Source: Treponema sp.
GTDB lineage: Bacteria; Spirochaetota; Spirochaetia; Treponematales; Breznakiellaceae
Assembly (NCBI GenBank): GCA_031257105.1
Contig: JAIRPG010000058.1
Span: forward strand, 1-43,794
Direction: 5' to 3'
Length of the DNA stretch: 43,794 bases
Shown piece after piece: positions 1 through 9,879 of this stretch. Both the position numbers and the translations under genes were made by a program. The notes beneath the pieces are model-generated. The model ran no database searches and was not told where the DNA came from. It saw only the letters and a list, made by a program, of their open reading frames with translations. Position 1 is the stretch's first letter; each line of letters starts with the position of its first letter.

Positions 1-486
1 GGCAACACCTTTCAATTCGATTACATGAGTTTCGCCGAGGACATGAGCTACAACAACGGCCCCATGCTGGGGAAGGAAACCTTTGACGAATTCCTGGCCC
101 CCTATTACCGGGAGGTGATCCCCCTCATCAAAAAGATGGACGTGCCGGTCTTCATCGACAGCGACGGGGACATAACCCAGGCGGTGGACTGGTACGGCGA
201 TGTGGGGGCCGACGGCATGTTCCCCCTGGAACGGCAGGCCGGGGTGGACGTGGCCCTCTACGTCGAAAAGCGTCCGGAGATGTGCTTCCTCGGCCATTTC
301 GACAAGATGTGCATGAAGTTCGGGGAAGCGGCCATGCGGAAGGAATTCGAGCGCCTCCTGCCGAGCTGCCGTAAAGGCCGGGTTATCCCCAGCGTGGATC
401 ATCAAACCCCGCCGGACGTTTCCATCGAAAACTACCGGATCTTTGTGCGGCTTTTCAAGGAATATGCGGCCCAGGTCAGCCGGTAG
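1..486 (+). CDS. Uroporphyrinogen decarboxylase (URO-D) family protein, C-terminal part, 5' truncated by window edge
   Basis: Frame open from the window edge. URO-D/methyltransferase-like C-terminus (FIDSDGDI...GHFDKMCM...PSVDHQTPPDVS...NYRIFVRLFKEY). Confidence 0.7.
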   Translation, partial: GNTFQFDYMSFAEDMSYNNGPMLGKETFDEFLAPYYREVIPLIKKMDVPVFIDSDGDITQAVDWYGDVGADGMFPLERQAGVDVALYVEKRPEMCFLGHFDKMCMKFGEAAMRKEFERLLPSCRKGRVIPSVDHQTPPDVSIENYRIFVRLFKEYAAQVSR

Positions 487-540
487 ACGGCGGGGCATGG
501 CTGATATGTTTAGCCGCCGGAGCAACAACGGAGCAACGAT

Positions 541-1635
541 ATGAAGATCATCAAAGCCAAAGAAACCATGAGCGCGAAGGAGCGGACGCGAAAAACCTTC
601 GCCCATGAAAAGACCGACCGGGTTACCATTGGCTATGAGTCCAACGGCGGGATTAACCGGCGCCTGATGGAAGCGCTGGGGGTGAAAACCGACGATGAAT
701 TACGCCTGGCCCTGGGGGTGGATTACCGGGGCATAGGCGCGCCCTATACCGGCCCGGCGCTCTACCCGGAAATTCCTGACCGCCGCCGGGATGAGTTGGA
801 AGGCTGCGTCATGCGCTGGGTAGAACACGATTCCGGAGGCTACTGGGATTTTTGCGATTTCCCCCTCAAGGATGCCGAGGACGAAGCCTTCGCCGCCTTT
901 CCCGTGCCAAACCCCGATGACTTTGACTATGACGCGGCGCTGGACGCGGCCAAGGCCCTGGGCCGGGACTGGGGGATCCATATCGGCGGCGCGGGAACCC
1001 CGGACGTTATCAACTCCAACGGGCGCATCATGGGCATGGAGGATGTGCTCTGCCATCTCGCCACGGAACATGAGCCCGCCCTGGCCTTCATGCGCCGCCG
1101 GGCCGCCTTTCAGCTTAAAATGATGGAACGGCTGCTGGAAAAATGCGGGGAATGGATAGATTTTGTCTGGTTCGGGGAAGACCTGGGGACTCAGATCGCC
1201 CCCATGATCAGCCGGGATCTGTACCTCAAAACCCTAAAACCCATCCACAAACAGTTTTTCGATCTCGCCAATGCGTACAAAAAGCCCAGCATCGTCCACA
1301 CCTGCGGCAGTTCGAGCTGGGTCTACGATGATTTTATCGAAATGGGGGTCAGCGGTGTGGACACCCTCCAGCCCGAGGCGGCCAACATGTCCCCGGAATA
1401 CCTCAAGGGCCGATTCGGCAGCAAGCTCTGCTACCGGGGCTGTATCTCCACCGCGGGCCCCCTGGCCTACGGCACCGCGGCGGAGACCCGTGAAACCGTG
1501 CGCCGCACCCTGGAAATTATGATGCCCGGCGGGGGCTATCACTTCGCCCCGACCCACGCCATCCAGGACAACAGCCCGGTGGAAAACGTGGTTGCCATGT
1601 ACCAGGCGGCCCACGACTTCGGGGTCTACCGCTAG
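541..1635 (+). CDS. Uroporphyrinogen decarboxylase (URO-D) family protein, possibly a corrinoid methyltransferase-type member
   Basis: 364 aa ORF with URO-D-like features: N-terminal KERTRKTFAHEKTDRV, IVHTCGSSSWVYDDFIEMGVSGVDTLQPEA, GGGYHFAPTHAIQDNSPVENVVAMYQA. Confidence 0.8.
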   Translation: MKIIKAKETMSAKERTRKTFAHEKTDRVTIGYESNGGINRRLMEALGVKTDDELRLALGVDYRGIGAPYTGPALYPEIPDRRRDELEGCVMRWVEHDSGGYWDFCDFPLKDAEDEAFAAFPVPNPDDFDYDAALDAAKALGRDWGIHIGGAGTPDVINSNGRIMGMEDVLCHLATEHEPALAFMRRRAAFQLKMMERLLEKCGEWIDFVWFGEDLGTQIAPMISRDLYLKTLKPIHKQFFDLANAYKKPSIVHTCGSSSWVYDDFIEMGVSGVDTLQPEAANMSPEYLKGRFGSKLCYRGCISTAGPLAYGTAAETRETVRRTLEIMMPGGGYHFAPTHAIQDNSPVENVVAMYQAAHDFGVYR

Positions 1636-1732
1636 GACTTTATGCGTTAAGGGCTTGTCTCTGCGTTTTTTCCGTTTTTTATTGCTTTTTCCCGTATGCA
1701 GGTTTAGGATAAAACAAGGAGCTAACTTAAAC

Positions 1733-2683
1733 ATGGAAAATAAAAAGGTGCCGCTGACTCCTCGTATTCGTAAACGTTGGACAAAAGATGACACTCACAT
1801 AACTATCCTCACGGCGCCTACCGTTCTCTGGTACGCGCTGTTCTGCTATCTCCCCATGTTCGGGGTTTTGCTTGCCTTTATCAATTACCGGGTTTCCGGC
1901 GGGTTTATCAATAGTATCATCCATAGTCCCTGGGTGGGTTTTGAAAACTTCAAGTTTCTCTTTACCGGCAGCGCAATCAGACTTATTATCCGGAATACGC
2001 TGCTCTATAACGTGGTGTTAATTGCCTGCGGTGTGGTGTTTCCCGTGGCCCTTGCCCTGGTGGTCAGCGAACTGCGGCAGAAACGCATGGCGAAGCTGTA
2101 TCAAACGCTCATGTTCTTCCCCTATTTTCTCTCTTGGGTGGTAGTTTCCGCCTTGGTATTGGGTTTCCTGAGTTACGACATGGGTATTGTGAACGACCTT
2201 TTTTCTAAGGTAGGGCTGGAGCGGGTGTTTTGGTACCGGGAAACTAAATTTTGGCCTCCTTTTCTTGTGCTTATCGCTCAGTGGAAGGGACTTGGTAACG
2301 GTATGATCCTGTACCTCGCGGCGATTACTTCTCTAGATAAGGCAATTTTCGAAGCGGCCATCATTGACGGGGCGACTAAGATTCAGCAAATTTGGTATAT
2401 AACCCTGCCGCTCTTGAAGCGGGTGATCATCCTTATGCTGATCCTTGCCGTAGGCAGTCTCTTCCGTTCCGATTTCGGTCTCTTTTTCCAGGTTCCTCGG
2501 AATTCAGGCGCGCTGTTCAATGTGGTCTACACGATTGATGTGTATGTGTATCAGCAGTTGATCTCGTCCACTATCGGAATGGCTTCCGCAGTTGCGCTTC
2601 TTCAGTCGGTGTTAAGCTGCGCGCTGATTCTCGGCGTTAACGCGATTGTCAGAAAGCTCGATCCCGATTCGGCAATGATATAG
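1733..2683 (+). CDS. ABC transporter permease, LplB/carbohydrate-uptake-like
   Basis: Hydrophobic TM protein with EAA-loop-like motif (FEAAIIDGATKIQQIWYITLPLLK). ATG at 1733 follows AAGGAG. The ORF-track start at 1592 overlaps the upstream CDS. Confidence 0.88.
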   Translation: MENKKVPLTPRIRKRWTKDDTHITILTAPTVLWYALFCYLPMFGVLLAFINYRVSGGFINSIIHSPWVGFENFKFLFTGSAIRLIIRNTLLYNVVLIACGVVFPVALALVVSELRQKRMAKLYQTLMFFPYFLSWVVVSALVLGFLSYDMGIVNDLFSKVGLERVFWYRETKFWPPFLVLIAQWKGLGNGMILYLAAITSLDKAIFEAAIIDGATKIQQIWYITLPLLKRVIILMLILAVGSLFRSDFGLFFQVPRNSGALFNVVYTIDVYVYQQLISSTIGMASAVALLQSVLSCALILGVNAIVRKLDPDSAMI

Positions 2684-2693
2684 GAGTGTAAAT

Positions 2694-3626
2694 ATGGAAC
2701 AGAGCAAACGATACAAAAGCAATGTCCTGCGGTTTACCCAGATAAGTACGCCGACCAATATTATTTTCCACCTGTTGCTTATCGGCTTTTCCCTGGCCTG
2801 TATCATTCCCTTTATACTCATCATCTCGATCTCCCTTTCCCCAGAGCAGGCGATCAACGAACACGGCTATCAGTTGATCCCTAAAGCCATTTCGCTGGAG
2901 GGATTTGTCTATCTTATAAAGCAGCGGGCGCTGATTACGCGGGCATTGGGGATGTCGGTACTGGTGACGGGACTAGGTACGCTGCTGGGAATTTTCCTCA
3001 ATACTTCTATGGCTTACGCTCTTTCCCGGCCCGATTATAAGCTGCGGAAGTTCTATACCTGGGTGATCTTCATTCCCATGGTATTCGGCGGGGGGCTTGT
3101 GGCATCTTACTTCGTAAATAGTCAGGTCTTGCATATCAAGAACACCATGTGGATATTGATTCTGCCTTTGTGCGTATCTTCGTTCAACGTGATACTGTGC
3201 CGTACATTTTTTCGCTCAAATATCCCCGACTCGATCATTGAATCGGCTAAAATCGATGGGGCCACGCATTTTACGATTTATTTCCGCATCATTCTGCCGC
3301 TGTCGCTGCCGGTAATCGCCACTATCGGGCTGTTTATGAGTTTTGGCTACTGGAATGACTGGTTTTTGGCTCTGTTGTACCTAGATAACCGGGAACTGTA
3401 CACGCTCCAGGCGCTTTTGACCAAACTTTTGGCGGATATTGAACAACTTGTAAAATTGGCGCCTTATTTGAGCGGAGGAACAGTCGCTCAGCAAATGGCA
3501 AACATCCCTCGGGAGGCGGCCCGAATGGCGGTTGTGGTGATCATCGTGCTGCCCATTGCCTGCGCGTATCCGTTTTTCCAGCGGTATTTTGTAACGGGCC
3601 TTATGGTCGGATCGGTCAAGGGATAA
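2694..3626 (+). CDS. ABC transporter permease, YtcP-like
   Basis: EAA-loop-like motif (IESAKIDGATHFTIYFRIILPLSLPVIATIGLF), C-terminus QRYFVTGLMVGSVKG typical of the family. Confidence 0.88.
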   Translation: MEQSKRYKSNVLRFTQISTPTNIIFHLLLIGFSLACIIPFILIISISLSPEQAINEHGYQLIPKAISLEGFVYLIKQRALITRALGMSVLVTGLGTLLGIFLNTSMAYALSRPDYKLRKFYTWVIFIPMVFGGGLVASYFVNSQVLHIKNTMWILILPLCVSSFNVILCRTFFRSNIPDSIIESAKIDGATHFTIYFRIILPLSLPVIATIGLFMSFGYWNDWFLALLYLDNRELYTLQALLTKLLADIEQLVKLAPYLSGGTVAQQMANIPREAARMAVVVIIVLPIACAYPFFQRYFVTGLMVGSVKG

Positions 3627-3666
3627 CCTTGCGGATTCGGCTTTTGGATATTTTTTGGAGGAAATA

Positions 3667-5097
3667 ATGAAAAAACGAATTCTGTTTTTTGCGGTGGCGT
3701 TGGTATGCCTGGGAACAGCGGCGTTTGCCGGCGGCGGCGCGCAGAAGCAATCAGGCGGGCTTCCTACAGTTCAGTGGTGGCTTATTAGCGATCCGCCGCC
3801 GAATCTGGCGGAGGCGCAAAAAGCCATCAACGATTACATTGGGCCCAAAATCGGCGTCAACGTGGAGATTAAGCTTTTTAGTTGGGCTGATAACAATCAA
3901 CGGCAGACCACGATGCTGAACTCAGGCGAGTACTGGGATATATGGACGGCCCTGGGGGAAAATTACTACGATTGGGCCCGGCGGGGTTTCCTAGCGGATA
4001 TTACCGATTCGCTGCCCAAGTATCCGGGGCTTACCCAGGCGATTCCCCAAAATCTTTGGGACGGCTTCAAACTTAAAAACCGCGTTTATGCGGTTCCGAC
4101 CTACAAGGACTCGTCAGCGACCCATTACGTCATCTGGGACGAAGCCCTGGTGCGGAAATACAACATCGACCTGAGCAGTATGAAAACCATGGCGGACTAC
4201 GACAAGGCTCTGCGGGCCATTAAAGCCGGGGAAGGCGCCCGGTTCTACCCGATCCATGATGCGAAGAGTGATACAACCAGGGTATTCCTGTTTATGCTGG
4301 ACTATGATTCGTCCTTTGGCATGAATAACTTCGGCGTAAAGTTCAGCGATCCTAACGGGAAAGTGATAAACTACCTTGAAGATCCTGAATGGATAAGCTA
4401 CCTGCGGTATTTCCGCCGCTGGTATCAAGATGGGATCATCAATCCTGACGCTAATGTTATCGATAGTACTCCCACGGGAGGGGCTCTCCGCTATGGACAG
4501 GGCTGGCCTCTGGCATGGGACGACAATTATGCCACTTCACAGGGCTGGCAGCGTACGGTGTTCAATGTGATATGGGGCCCGGTTTATACCACCAACTCGA
4601 TCCTGGCCTATAACACCATCAGCGCCAATTCCAGGTACAAGGAAGAGAGCCTCAAATTCCTGGAACTGGTCAATACTGACCGGAAATTGCGGGATATGCT
4701 GGCCTACGGCGTTGAAGGCAAAGATTTCGCGTATGTTACCCCTACTACCTACCGGAAGCTGTCTAGTACCTGGAACTTGCCGATCTTTGAGCAGGGAACC
4801 TTCTTTATCATATCCACCCTGGATGGCGCTTCCAGCCCCTGGGACGAGGTAAAACAGCTCAATGAACAGGCCAGGGTTTCCTCGATTTATGGCTTTGTTT
4901 TTGACCGTACCTCGGTCCAAAACGAATGGGCCAACTGTGAACCGGTGTGGAACCGCTACAAAGTGGACCTGTTTACCGGCGCAGGAGATCCCGACACGCT
5001 CATTCCTCAATGTCTGACTGAACTGAAGGCCAACGGCTACGACAAAATTCTCGCCGAAGCCCAGCGTCAGCTTGACGAGTGGAGAAAGACAAAATAA
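3667..5097 (+). CDS. ABC transporter extracellular solute-binding protein (LipO/family 1-like), Sec-type signal peptide
   Basis: MKKRILFFAVALVCLGTAAFA signal peptide followed by GGGAQKQ, SBP-like body, GGAGG ribosome-binding site before the ATG. Confidence 0.85.
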   Translation: MKKRILFFAVALVCLGTAAFAGGGAQKQSGGLPTVQWWLISDPPPNLAEAQKAINDYIGPKIGVNVEIKLFSWADNNQRQTTMLNSGEYWDIWTALGENYYDWARRGFLADITDSLPKYPGLTQAIPQNLWDGFKLKNRVYAVPTYKDSSATHYVIWDEALVRKYNIDLSSMKTMADYDKALRAIKAGEGARFYPIHDAKSDTTRVFLFMLDYDSSFGMNNFGVKFSDPNGKVINYLEDPEWISYLRYFRRWYQDGIINPDANVIDSTPTGGALRYGQGWPLAWDDNYATSQGWQRTVFNVIWGPVYTTNSILAYNTISANSRYKEESLKFLELVNTDRKLRDMLAYGVEGKDFAYVTPTTYRKLSSTWNLPIFEQGTFFIISTLDGASSPWDEVKQLNEQARVSSIYGFVFDRTSVQNEWANCEPVWNRYKVDLFTGAGDPDTLIPQCLTELKANGYDKILAEAQRQLDEWRKTK

Positions 5098-5237
5098 GTT
5101 TGAGAAACTGCAAGACTTGTACCGGACTTCAGTCTGTAGAAACCAACTGGATTTCGGAACAAGTCTGATGATTTTTGATATGGGGGCGCCGGATGCTTCT
5201 CCGGTGGTATTTGGGATAATTTTTTTTGGAGGAAATG

Positions 5238-6674
5238 ATGAAACACATTTCTCGGATTGCGCCTGCCCTCTTCGCGGCGGCGCTGATGGTGTTTTCTGGC
5301 TGTCAGAAAACAGATACAACCAAGGGTGGGGGACTTCCCACAATCCAGTGGTGGCTGACCGGCGATCAGCCTGCCAATTTAGCGGAAGGCACAAAGGCTA
5401 TCAACGATTATATCGGGCCCAAAATCGGTGTCAACGTAGAGTTTAAATTTTTCAGTTGGGGCGATGCCGGTACACGGCAGACCACGATGCTGAACTCCGG
5501 GGAATACTGGGATATATGGTCTCTCCTGGGGGCAAACTACTACGCATGGTCTCGGCGAGGGTATCTTGCGGATATTACCGATTCCCTGCCTAACTATCCG
5601 GGGCTTACCCAAACTATTCCCCAGAATCTGTGGGATGGTTTCAAGGTTAATGGCCGTATCTACGCGGTTCCCACTTACAAGGATTCTTCCGCCGCCCATT
5701 ATGTCATCTGGGATGCGGCGCTCGTGCAGAAATACAACATTGATATAAACAGCATGAAGACCATAGCCGACTATGACAAAGCCTTACGAACCATCAAGAC
5801 CGGGGAAGGCGCCCGTTTCTACCCGATCCATGACGCGAAGGGCGGAACCATAGGGCGTTTCCTCTATATGCTGGATTACGATTCTTCCTTGGGATCGGAT
5901 CATCTAGGGGTAAAGTTCAGCGATTCCTACGGGAATGTGGTAAGCTATCTGGAAGATCCTGAATGGGTAAACTACCTTCGCTATTTCCGCCGCTGGTACA
6001 CAGACGGCCTTATCAACCCTGATGCCAATGTAATCGATCAGGCTTCTACCGGAGCGGCTATCGGATTAGCCCAGGGCTGGACCCTTGCGTGGGACGATAA
6101 CTTCGCCGCGTCTCAAGGGTGGCAGCATGCGGTGTCCAATCTGGAATACGGCCCGATCTATACCACCGACACGATTTTGGCTTATAACGCTATCGGTTCT
6201 AATTCCAAATATAAGGAAGAATGTCTGAAATTCCTGGAACTGGCCAATACAGACCGGAAACTACGGGATATGCTGGCTTATGGCGTTGAGGGCAAAGATT
6301 TTGAGTATGTCACCCCCACTACCTACCGGAAACTTTCTACTAACTGGACTATGGCGGCTTTTGAACAAGCAACCTTCTTTATTATGTCAACCCCGGATGG
6401 TGTCCCAAACCCCTGGGATGAGGTAAAACAGCTCAATGAGCAGGCGAGGGTCTCGTCAATTTACGGTTTTGTCTTTGACCGGACGCCGGTTCAGAACGAA
6501 TGGGCTAACTGCGATCCGGTGTGGAACCGTTATAAAGCGGATCTCTTTACCGGCGCCGGAGATCCCGACATACTTGTTCCCCAGTGTCTGGCAGAACTCA
6601 AGGCTAATGGCTACGACAAAATTCTTGCCGAAGCTCAACGCCAACTTGACGAGTGGAGAAAAACTAACGGGTGA
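5238..6674 (+). CDS. ABC transporter extracellular solute-binding protein, lipoprotein paralog of the preceding gene
   Basis: Closely similar in sequence to the 3667..5097 product along its length. Lipobox-like VFSGC. GGAGG before ATGATG (5235/5238). Confidence 0.85.
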   Translation: MKHISRIAPALFAAALMVFSGCQKTDTTKGGGLPTIQWWLTGDQPANLAEGTKAINDYIGPKIGVNVEFKFFSWGDAGTRQTTMLNSGEYWDIWSLLGANYYAWSRRGYLADITDSLPNYPGLTQTIPQNLWDGFKVNGRIYAVPTYKDSSAAHYVIWDAALVQKYNIDINSMKTIADYDKALRTIKTGEGARFYPIHDAKGGTIGRFLYMLDYDSSLGSDHLGVKFSDSYGNVVSYLEDPEWVNYLRYFRRWYTDGLINPDANVIDQASTGAAIGLAQGWTLAWDDNFAASQGWQHAVSNLEYGPIYTTDTILAYNAIGSNSKYKEECLKFLELANTDRKLRDMLAYGVEGKDFEYVTPTTYRKLSTNWTMAAFEQATFFIMSTPDGVPNPWDEVKQLNEQARVSSIYGFVFDRTPVQNEWANCDPVWNRYKADLFTGAGDPDILVPQCLAELKANGYDKILAEAQRQLDEWRKTNG

Positions 6675-6678
6675 TAGG

Positions 6679-6721
6679 TAGTGTCTGTCCACAAAGTAAC
6701 CGACTTTGTGGACAGACACTA
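6679..6721. terminator. Perfect 19-bp inverted repeat (hairpin 1 of 2) between convergent genes
   Basis: TAGTGTCTGTCCACAAAGT - AACCG - ACTTTGTGGACAGACACTA. Confidence 0.6.
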
Positions 6722-6725
6722 GGTA

Positions 6726-6761
6726 AAGGCAGTTCCAAAACTAAAGTTTTGGAACTGCCTT
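6726..6761. terminator. Perfect 17-bp inverted repeat (hairpin 2 of 2)
   Basis: AAGGCAGTTCCAAAACT - AA - AGTTTTGGAACTGCCTT. Confidence 0.6.
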
Positions 6762-6763
6762 CC

Positions 6764-7549
6764 TTACTTGAGTAAGTTGTCCATCTTAGCCTGCATGATG
6801 GACTGGATAAAGCTTCTGATTTTAGTCCGCACCTCAGGATCTATCCGCTGAGTAAAGATAAAAACGTATACTTTCATCATGCCTTCCATACGGGAACCGA
6901 AAACAATTCCCTCGCCTTTAAGGATCGTGCTGTGCAGTTTTATCTGTATATCTTTACAAAGGGAATTCTTTTCCAGATCCGGATCGGGTACAAAAACGCA
7001 GGATAGACCCGCCACGCTAATATCATTGATAACACCTTTATAGTACTGACCGTTATGGGGTATGTTGATGCTGGTAAGCTCTTCATGGCCGGTGGTGGTA
7101 GCCCGGAGGAATTTGCGTCGTCCGTGAGCGTCATTGGCCTTGAGAATCTCCATCAAACCGATGATAGTTTTGGATATATCCATCTTATTGATGACGGTAT
7201 AACCACCCTTAAGCCCCATAGCGCTGTACTTTTGCGATGAATCATCGTTTTTGACAGCGGTTATGACGCCAAGCGCCACAGACGCCATTGTAGGATCCGC
7301 CTGTATGCTCCGAATCCAGTTATCCCAATCTTTTCCAGAAAGGCCATCGTCAAGGTTAATAAATACAACAGAATCAGGAAACTGTTTCAAGACAGAGCGC
7401 AGATTTATATGTTCTCTGGTAAAATAGACTTCGTATTCCTGTTGAGTAAGATCAAACGCTATCTCATTTTGTATAACCGCCGAAGGGTAGAGGAAGAAGA
7501 TCTTTTTACCCGAAATCTCAGTGTCTTTTTTGGAGTTGCTATTTTCCAT
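6764..7549 (-). CDS. PilZ-domain protein with N-terminal receiver-like region
   Basis: C-terminal half carries RRKFLRA (RxxxR-like) and NDISVAGLSCVF (D/NxSxxG) as in PilZ c-di-GMP receptors. N-terminal half resembles a CheY-like fold (KIFFLYPSA..., VVFINLDD...). Confidence 0.7.
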   Translation of the reverse strand: MENSNSKKDTEISGKKIFFLYPSAVIQNEIAFDLTQQEYEVYFTREHINLRSVLKQFPDSVVFINLDDGLSGKDWDNWIRSIQADPTMASVALGVITAVKNDDSSQKYSAMGLKGGYTVINKMDISKTIIGLMEILKANDAHGRRKFLRATTTGHEELTSINIPHNGQYYKGVINDISVAGLSCVFVPDPDLEKNSLCKDIQIKLHSTILKGEGIVFGSRMEGMMKVYVFIFTQRIDPEVRTKIRSFIQSIMQAKMDNLLK

Positions 7550-7571
7550 GAATATATGATATTCCGAATTA

Positions 7572-8606
7572 ATGATGTTTTACAAGTTTTTTACTCTCAA
7601 GCGCGGATTTTTCTTTATTTGTTTTTTATTTTTCACGGTAACAAACGGTCAGACTATCCGGGCGCAGGAATCGGAATTTACCCTGGGAACCGTTTGCGTG
7701 GTCAACCTCTATGAGCGAGGCACGAATGAACTTTACCGGAAAATTTTTCGGCGCATCAGAGAAATAGAGGAGATCATGAGCGCCAATAGAGCGGGTACCG
7801 ATCTAGATAGGGTGAACAAGCAGGCGGGAATCATGCCCGTCCACGTAAGGGAAGAACTCTTGTACGTTGTGGAACGGGCGCTTGTCTACGCGCAATCGAG
7901 CGGCGGCGCTTTTGATCCTACCATCGGCCCCCTGGTAAATCTCTGGGGAATAGGCGGGGATGCCGCTCATATTCCAGGTGAAAAAGCTATTCAGGATGCC
8001 CTCTCCCTGGTCAACTGGCGGGATCTTATTGTTGATCGGCAGGCGGGAACCCTCTTTCTTAAACGTCCTGGCATGGCCCTGGATCTGGGGGCTATCGCCA
8101 AGGGTTACGCCGCCGATGAAGCGGCGCGGATTATCAAGGAAGCCCGGATTCCCGGGGCAATTGTCGATCTAGGGGGTAATGTCTTTGCTTACGGTGAAAA
8201 GGAGGGAAGCAAGCCTTGGCGGATAGGTATTCAGGATCCATTGGAAAACCGGGGGACGTTTGTCGGTATTCTGGAAGTCCGAAATAAAACAGTGGTTACA
8301 TCCGGTGTCTATGAGCGGTTCCTCCAGGTAGGGGGCAAGCGCTATCACCACATTCTCTCTCCGCAAACAGGCTACCCCGCTGATACGGGGCTCCTTTCGG
8401 TAACTATTATTGCGGATCGATCTATCGATGCCGATGCCCTTGCTACCGCCGCCTTTGCCTTAGGTTATCATGCGGGACGTATCCTTGTAGAATCCGTGGG
8501 CGGCGCCGCCGCAATCTTTTTGTTTGAAAACAAGACTATCCGGGGAACCGCCCCTGCCATGGCAAATTTTTCTCTCTATAACCAAGGATATAGAATTTTA
8601 CCATAG
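7572..8606 (+). CDS. apbE: FAD:protein FMN transferase
   Basis: ApbE family: GAFDPTIGPLVNLWGIG, ALDLGAIAKGYAADEAARII, GAIVDLGGNVFAYG, YHHILSPQTGYPAD, VTIIADRSIDADALATAAFALG. Confidence 0.92.
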   Translation: MMFYKFFTLKRGFFFICFLFFTVTNGQTIRAQESEFTLGTVCVVNLYERGTNELYRKIFRRIREIEEIMSANRAGTDLDRVNKQAGIMPVHVREELLYVVERALVYAQSSGGAFDPTIGPLVNLWGIGGDAAHIPGEKAIQDALSLVNWRDLIVDRQAGTLFLKRPGMALDLGAIAKGYAADEAARIIKEARIPGAIVDLGGNVFAYGEKEGSKPWRIGIQDPLENRGTFVGILEVRNKTVVTSGVYERFLQVGGKRYHHILSPQTGYPADTGLLSVTIIADRSIDADALATAAFALGYHAGRILVESVGGAAAIFLFENKTIRGTAPAMANFSLYNQGYRILP

Positions 8607-8611
8607 AAGTT

Positions 8612-9706
8612 CTAACGAATTTGCGTTAATTCCATTTCAAAAATGAGGAAGCTGTTCGGCGGTATAAGGCCGTTTCCCGCGCCTTGTGCACCGTAGGCTA
8701 ATTCCGGGGGAATGACCACAAGCCGTTTTTCACCTTGTTTCATATCCACAATTGTTTCGTCCCATCCGGCGATAACCATCTTCATACCGGCTTTGAACTC
8801 AATAGGACCGCCGTTTGTGTCGGAGCTGTCGAACACTTCACCGGTAACGAACATTCCCTTGTAGTTTACCAGCACCGTTTTTCCTGTCGTTGGTTTGTTT
8901 CCCGTACCCTGCCGAAGGATGGTATAGCGGATTCCCGAGGGGGTCTCGATAAGGTTAGGATAGTTCGCGTTAATCCGGGCGATGTCTGTATCACGCTGAA
9001 TTTTAAGCCGGGCGGCAGCGGTGACGCGCTGTTCTTGCAGCAATATATCGAAAGCGTCCTGATCCGCCTTAAAAAGAAGGGCATCCGGGCCATTGCGGAT
9101 GATCGTTATCCGCTCGATCTTATCCCCTTGCTTGATAGCGTTCACTATCTGCTGTCCCTGAACAACCTTGCCAAAAACCGTATGTTTGCCGTCAAGCCAG
9201 GGGGTCTCCGTATGAGTGATAAAAAACTGGCTGCCATTGGTATCGGGGCCGGCGTTTGCCATGGAAAGCACTCCCGGCCCATCGTGTTTAAGGTCAGGGT
9301 GAAACTCATCGGGAAAGTTGTAACCAGGCCCGCCGGAACCATTCCCCGCAGGATCTCCCCCCTGGATCATAAAGTCCGCGATAACCCTGTGGAAGGTAAG
9401 TCCATCGTAGAAACGTTTTCCGCTGCTCCTATTCATCTTTCCTTCCGCGAGAGCAATGAAATTACATACCGTAAGCGGTGTTTTTTCGTATTCCAGACGA
9501 ACTACAATGTCACCTTTATCGGTAGTGATTCGGGCAAAAATGCCATCTCCCAAGGCAGCATCGCTCGACAATGCGGCAGGAGCTCCGCTCTCTCCACTGG
9601 CTTGACTCTTCGGGGAACATCCAGGACATACACTCAGTAACAACATAATTACCGCCGAATGAGAGGCTAACTTATAGAAGACTTCCAAGTTTTTTCGTGT
9701 TCTCAT
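8612..9706 (-). CDS. Dual peptidyl-prolyl isomerase: cyclophilin domain fused to FKBP domain, predicted lipoprotein
   Basis: Cyclophilin: [40 protein letters not shown]...[46 protein letters not shown]...[27 protein letters not shown]. Lipobox-like SVCPGC. ATG at 9706 chosen over the upstream track start. Confidence 0.9.
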   Translation of the reverse strand: MRTRKNLEVFYKLASHSAVIMLLLSVCPGCSPKSQASGESGAPAALSSDAALGDGIFARITTDKGDIVVRLEYEKTPLTVCNFIALAEGKMNRSSGKRFYDGLTFHRVIADFMIQGGDPAGNGSGGPGYNFPDEFHPDLKHDGPGVLSMANAGPDTNGSQFFITHTETPWLDGKHTVFGKVVQGQQIVNAIKQGDKIERITIIRNGPDALLFKADQDAFDILLQEQRVTAAARLKIQRDTDIARINANYPNLIETPSGIRYTILRQGTGNKPTTGKTVLVNYKGMFVTGEVFDSSDTNGGPIEFKAGMKMVIAGWDETIVDMKQGEKRLVVIPPELAYGAQGAGNGLIPPNSFLIFEMELTQIR

Positions 9707-9879
9707 GGTGGAAATGTAGTGTGTTTGTATTTTTCGTGTCAAGGAGGCGGTTCCCCCCTCCACATTCTTACTATTTTTTGCTATTATTGACTCTACTAAA
9801 AAACACGGTTTTGCAGCCCGTAGGGTGAAAACCACAAAAACTGAAGATTGTTATAGACGAACAGAAAGGAACAAATTCC

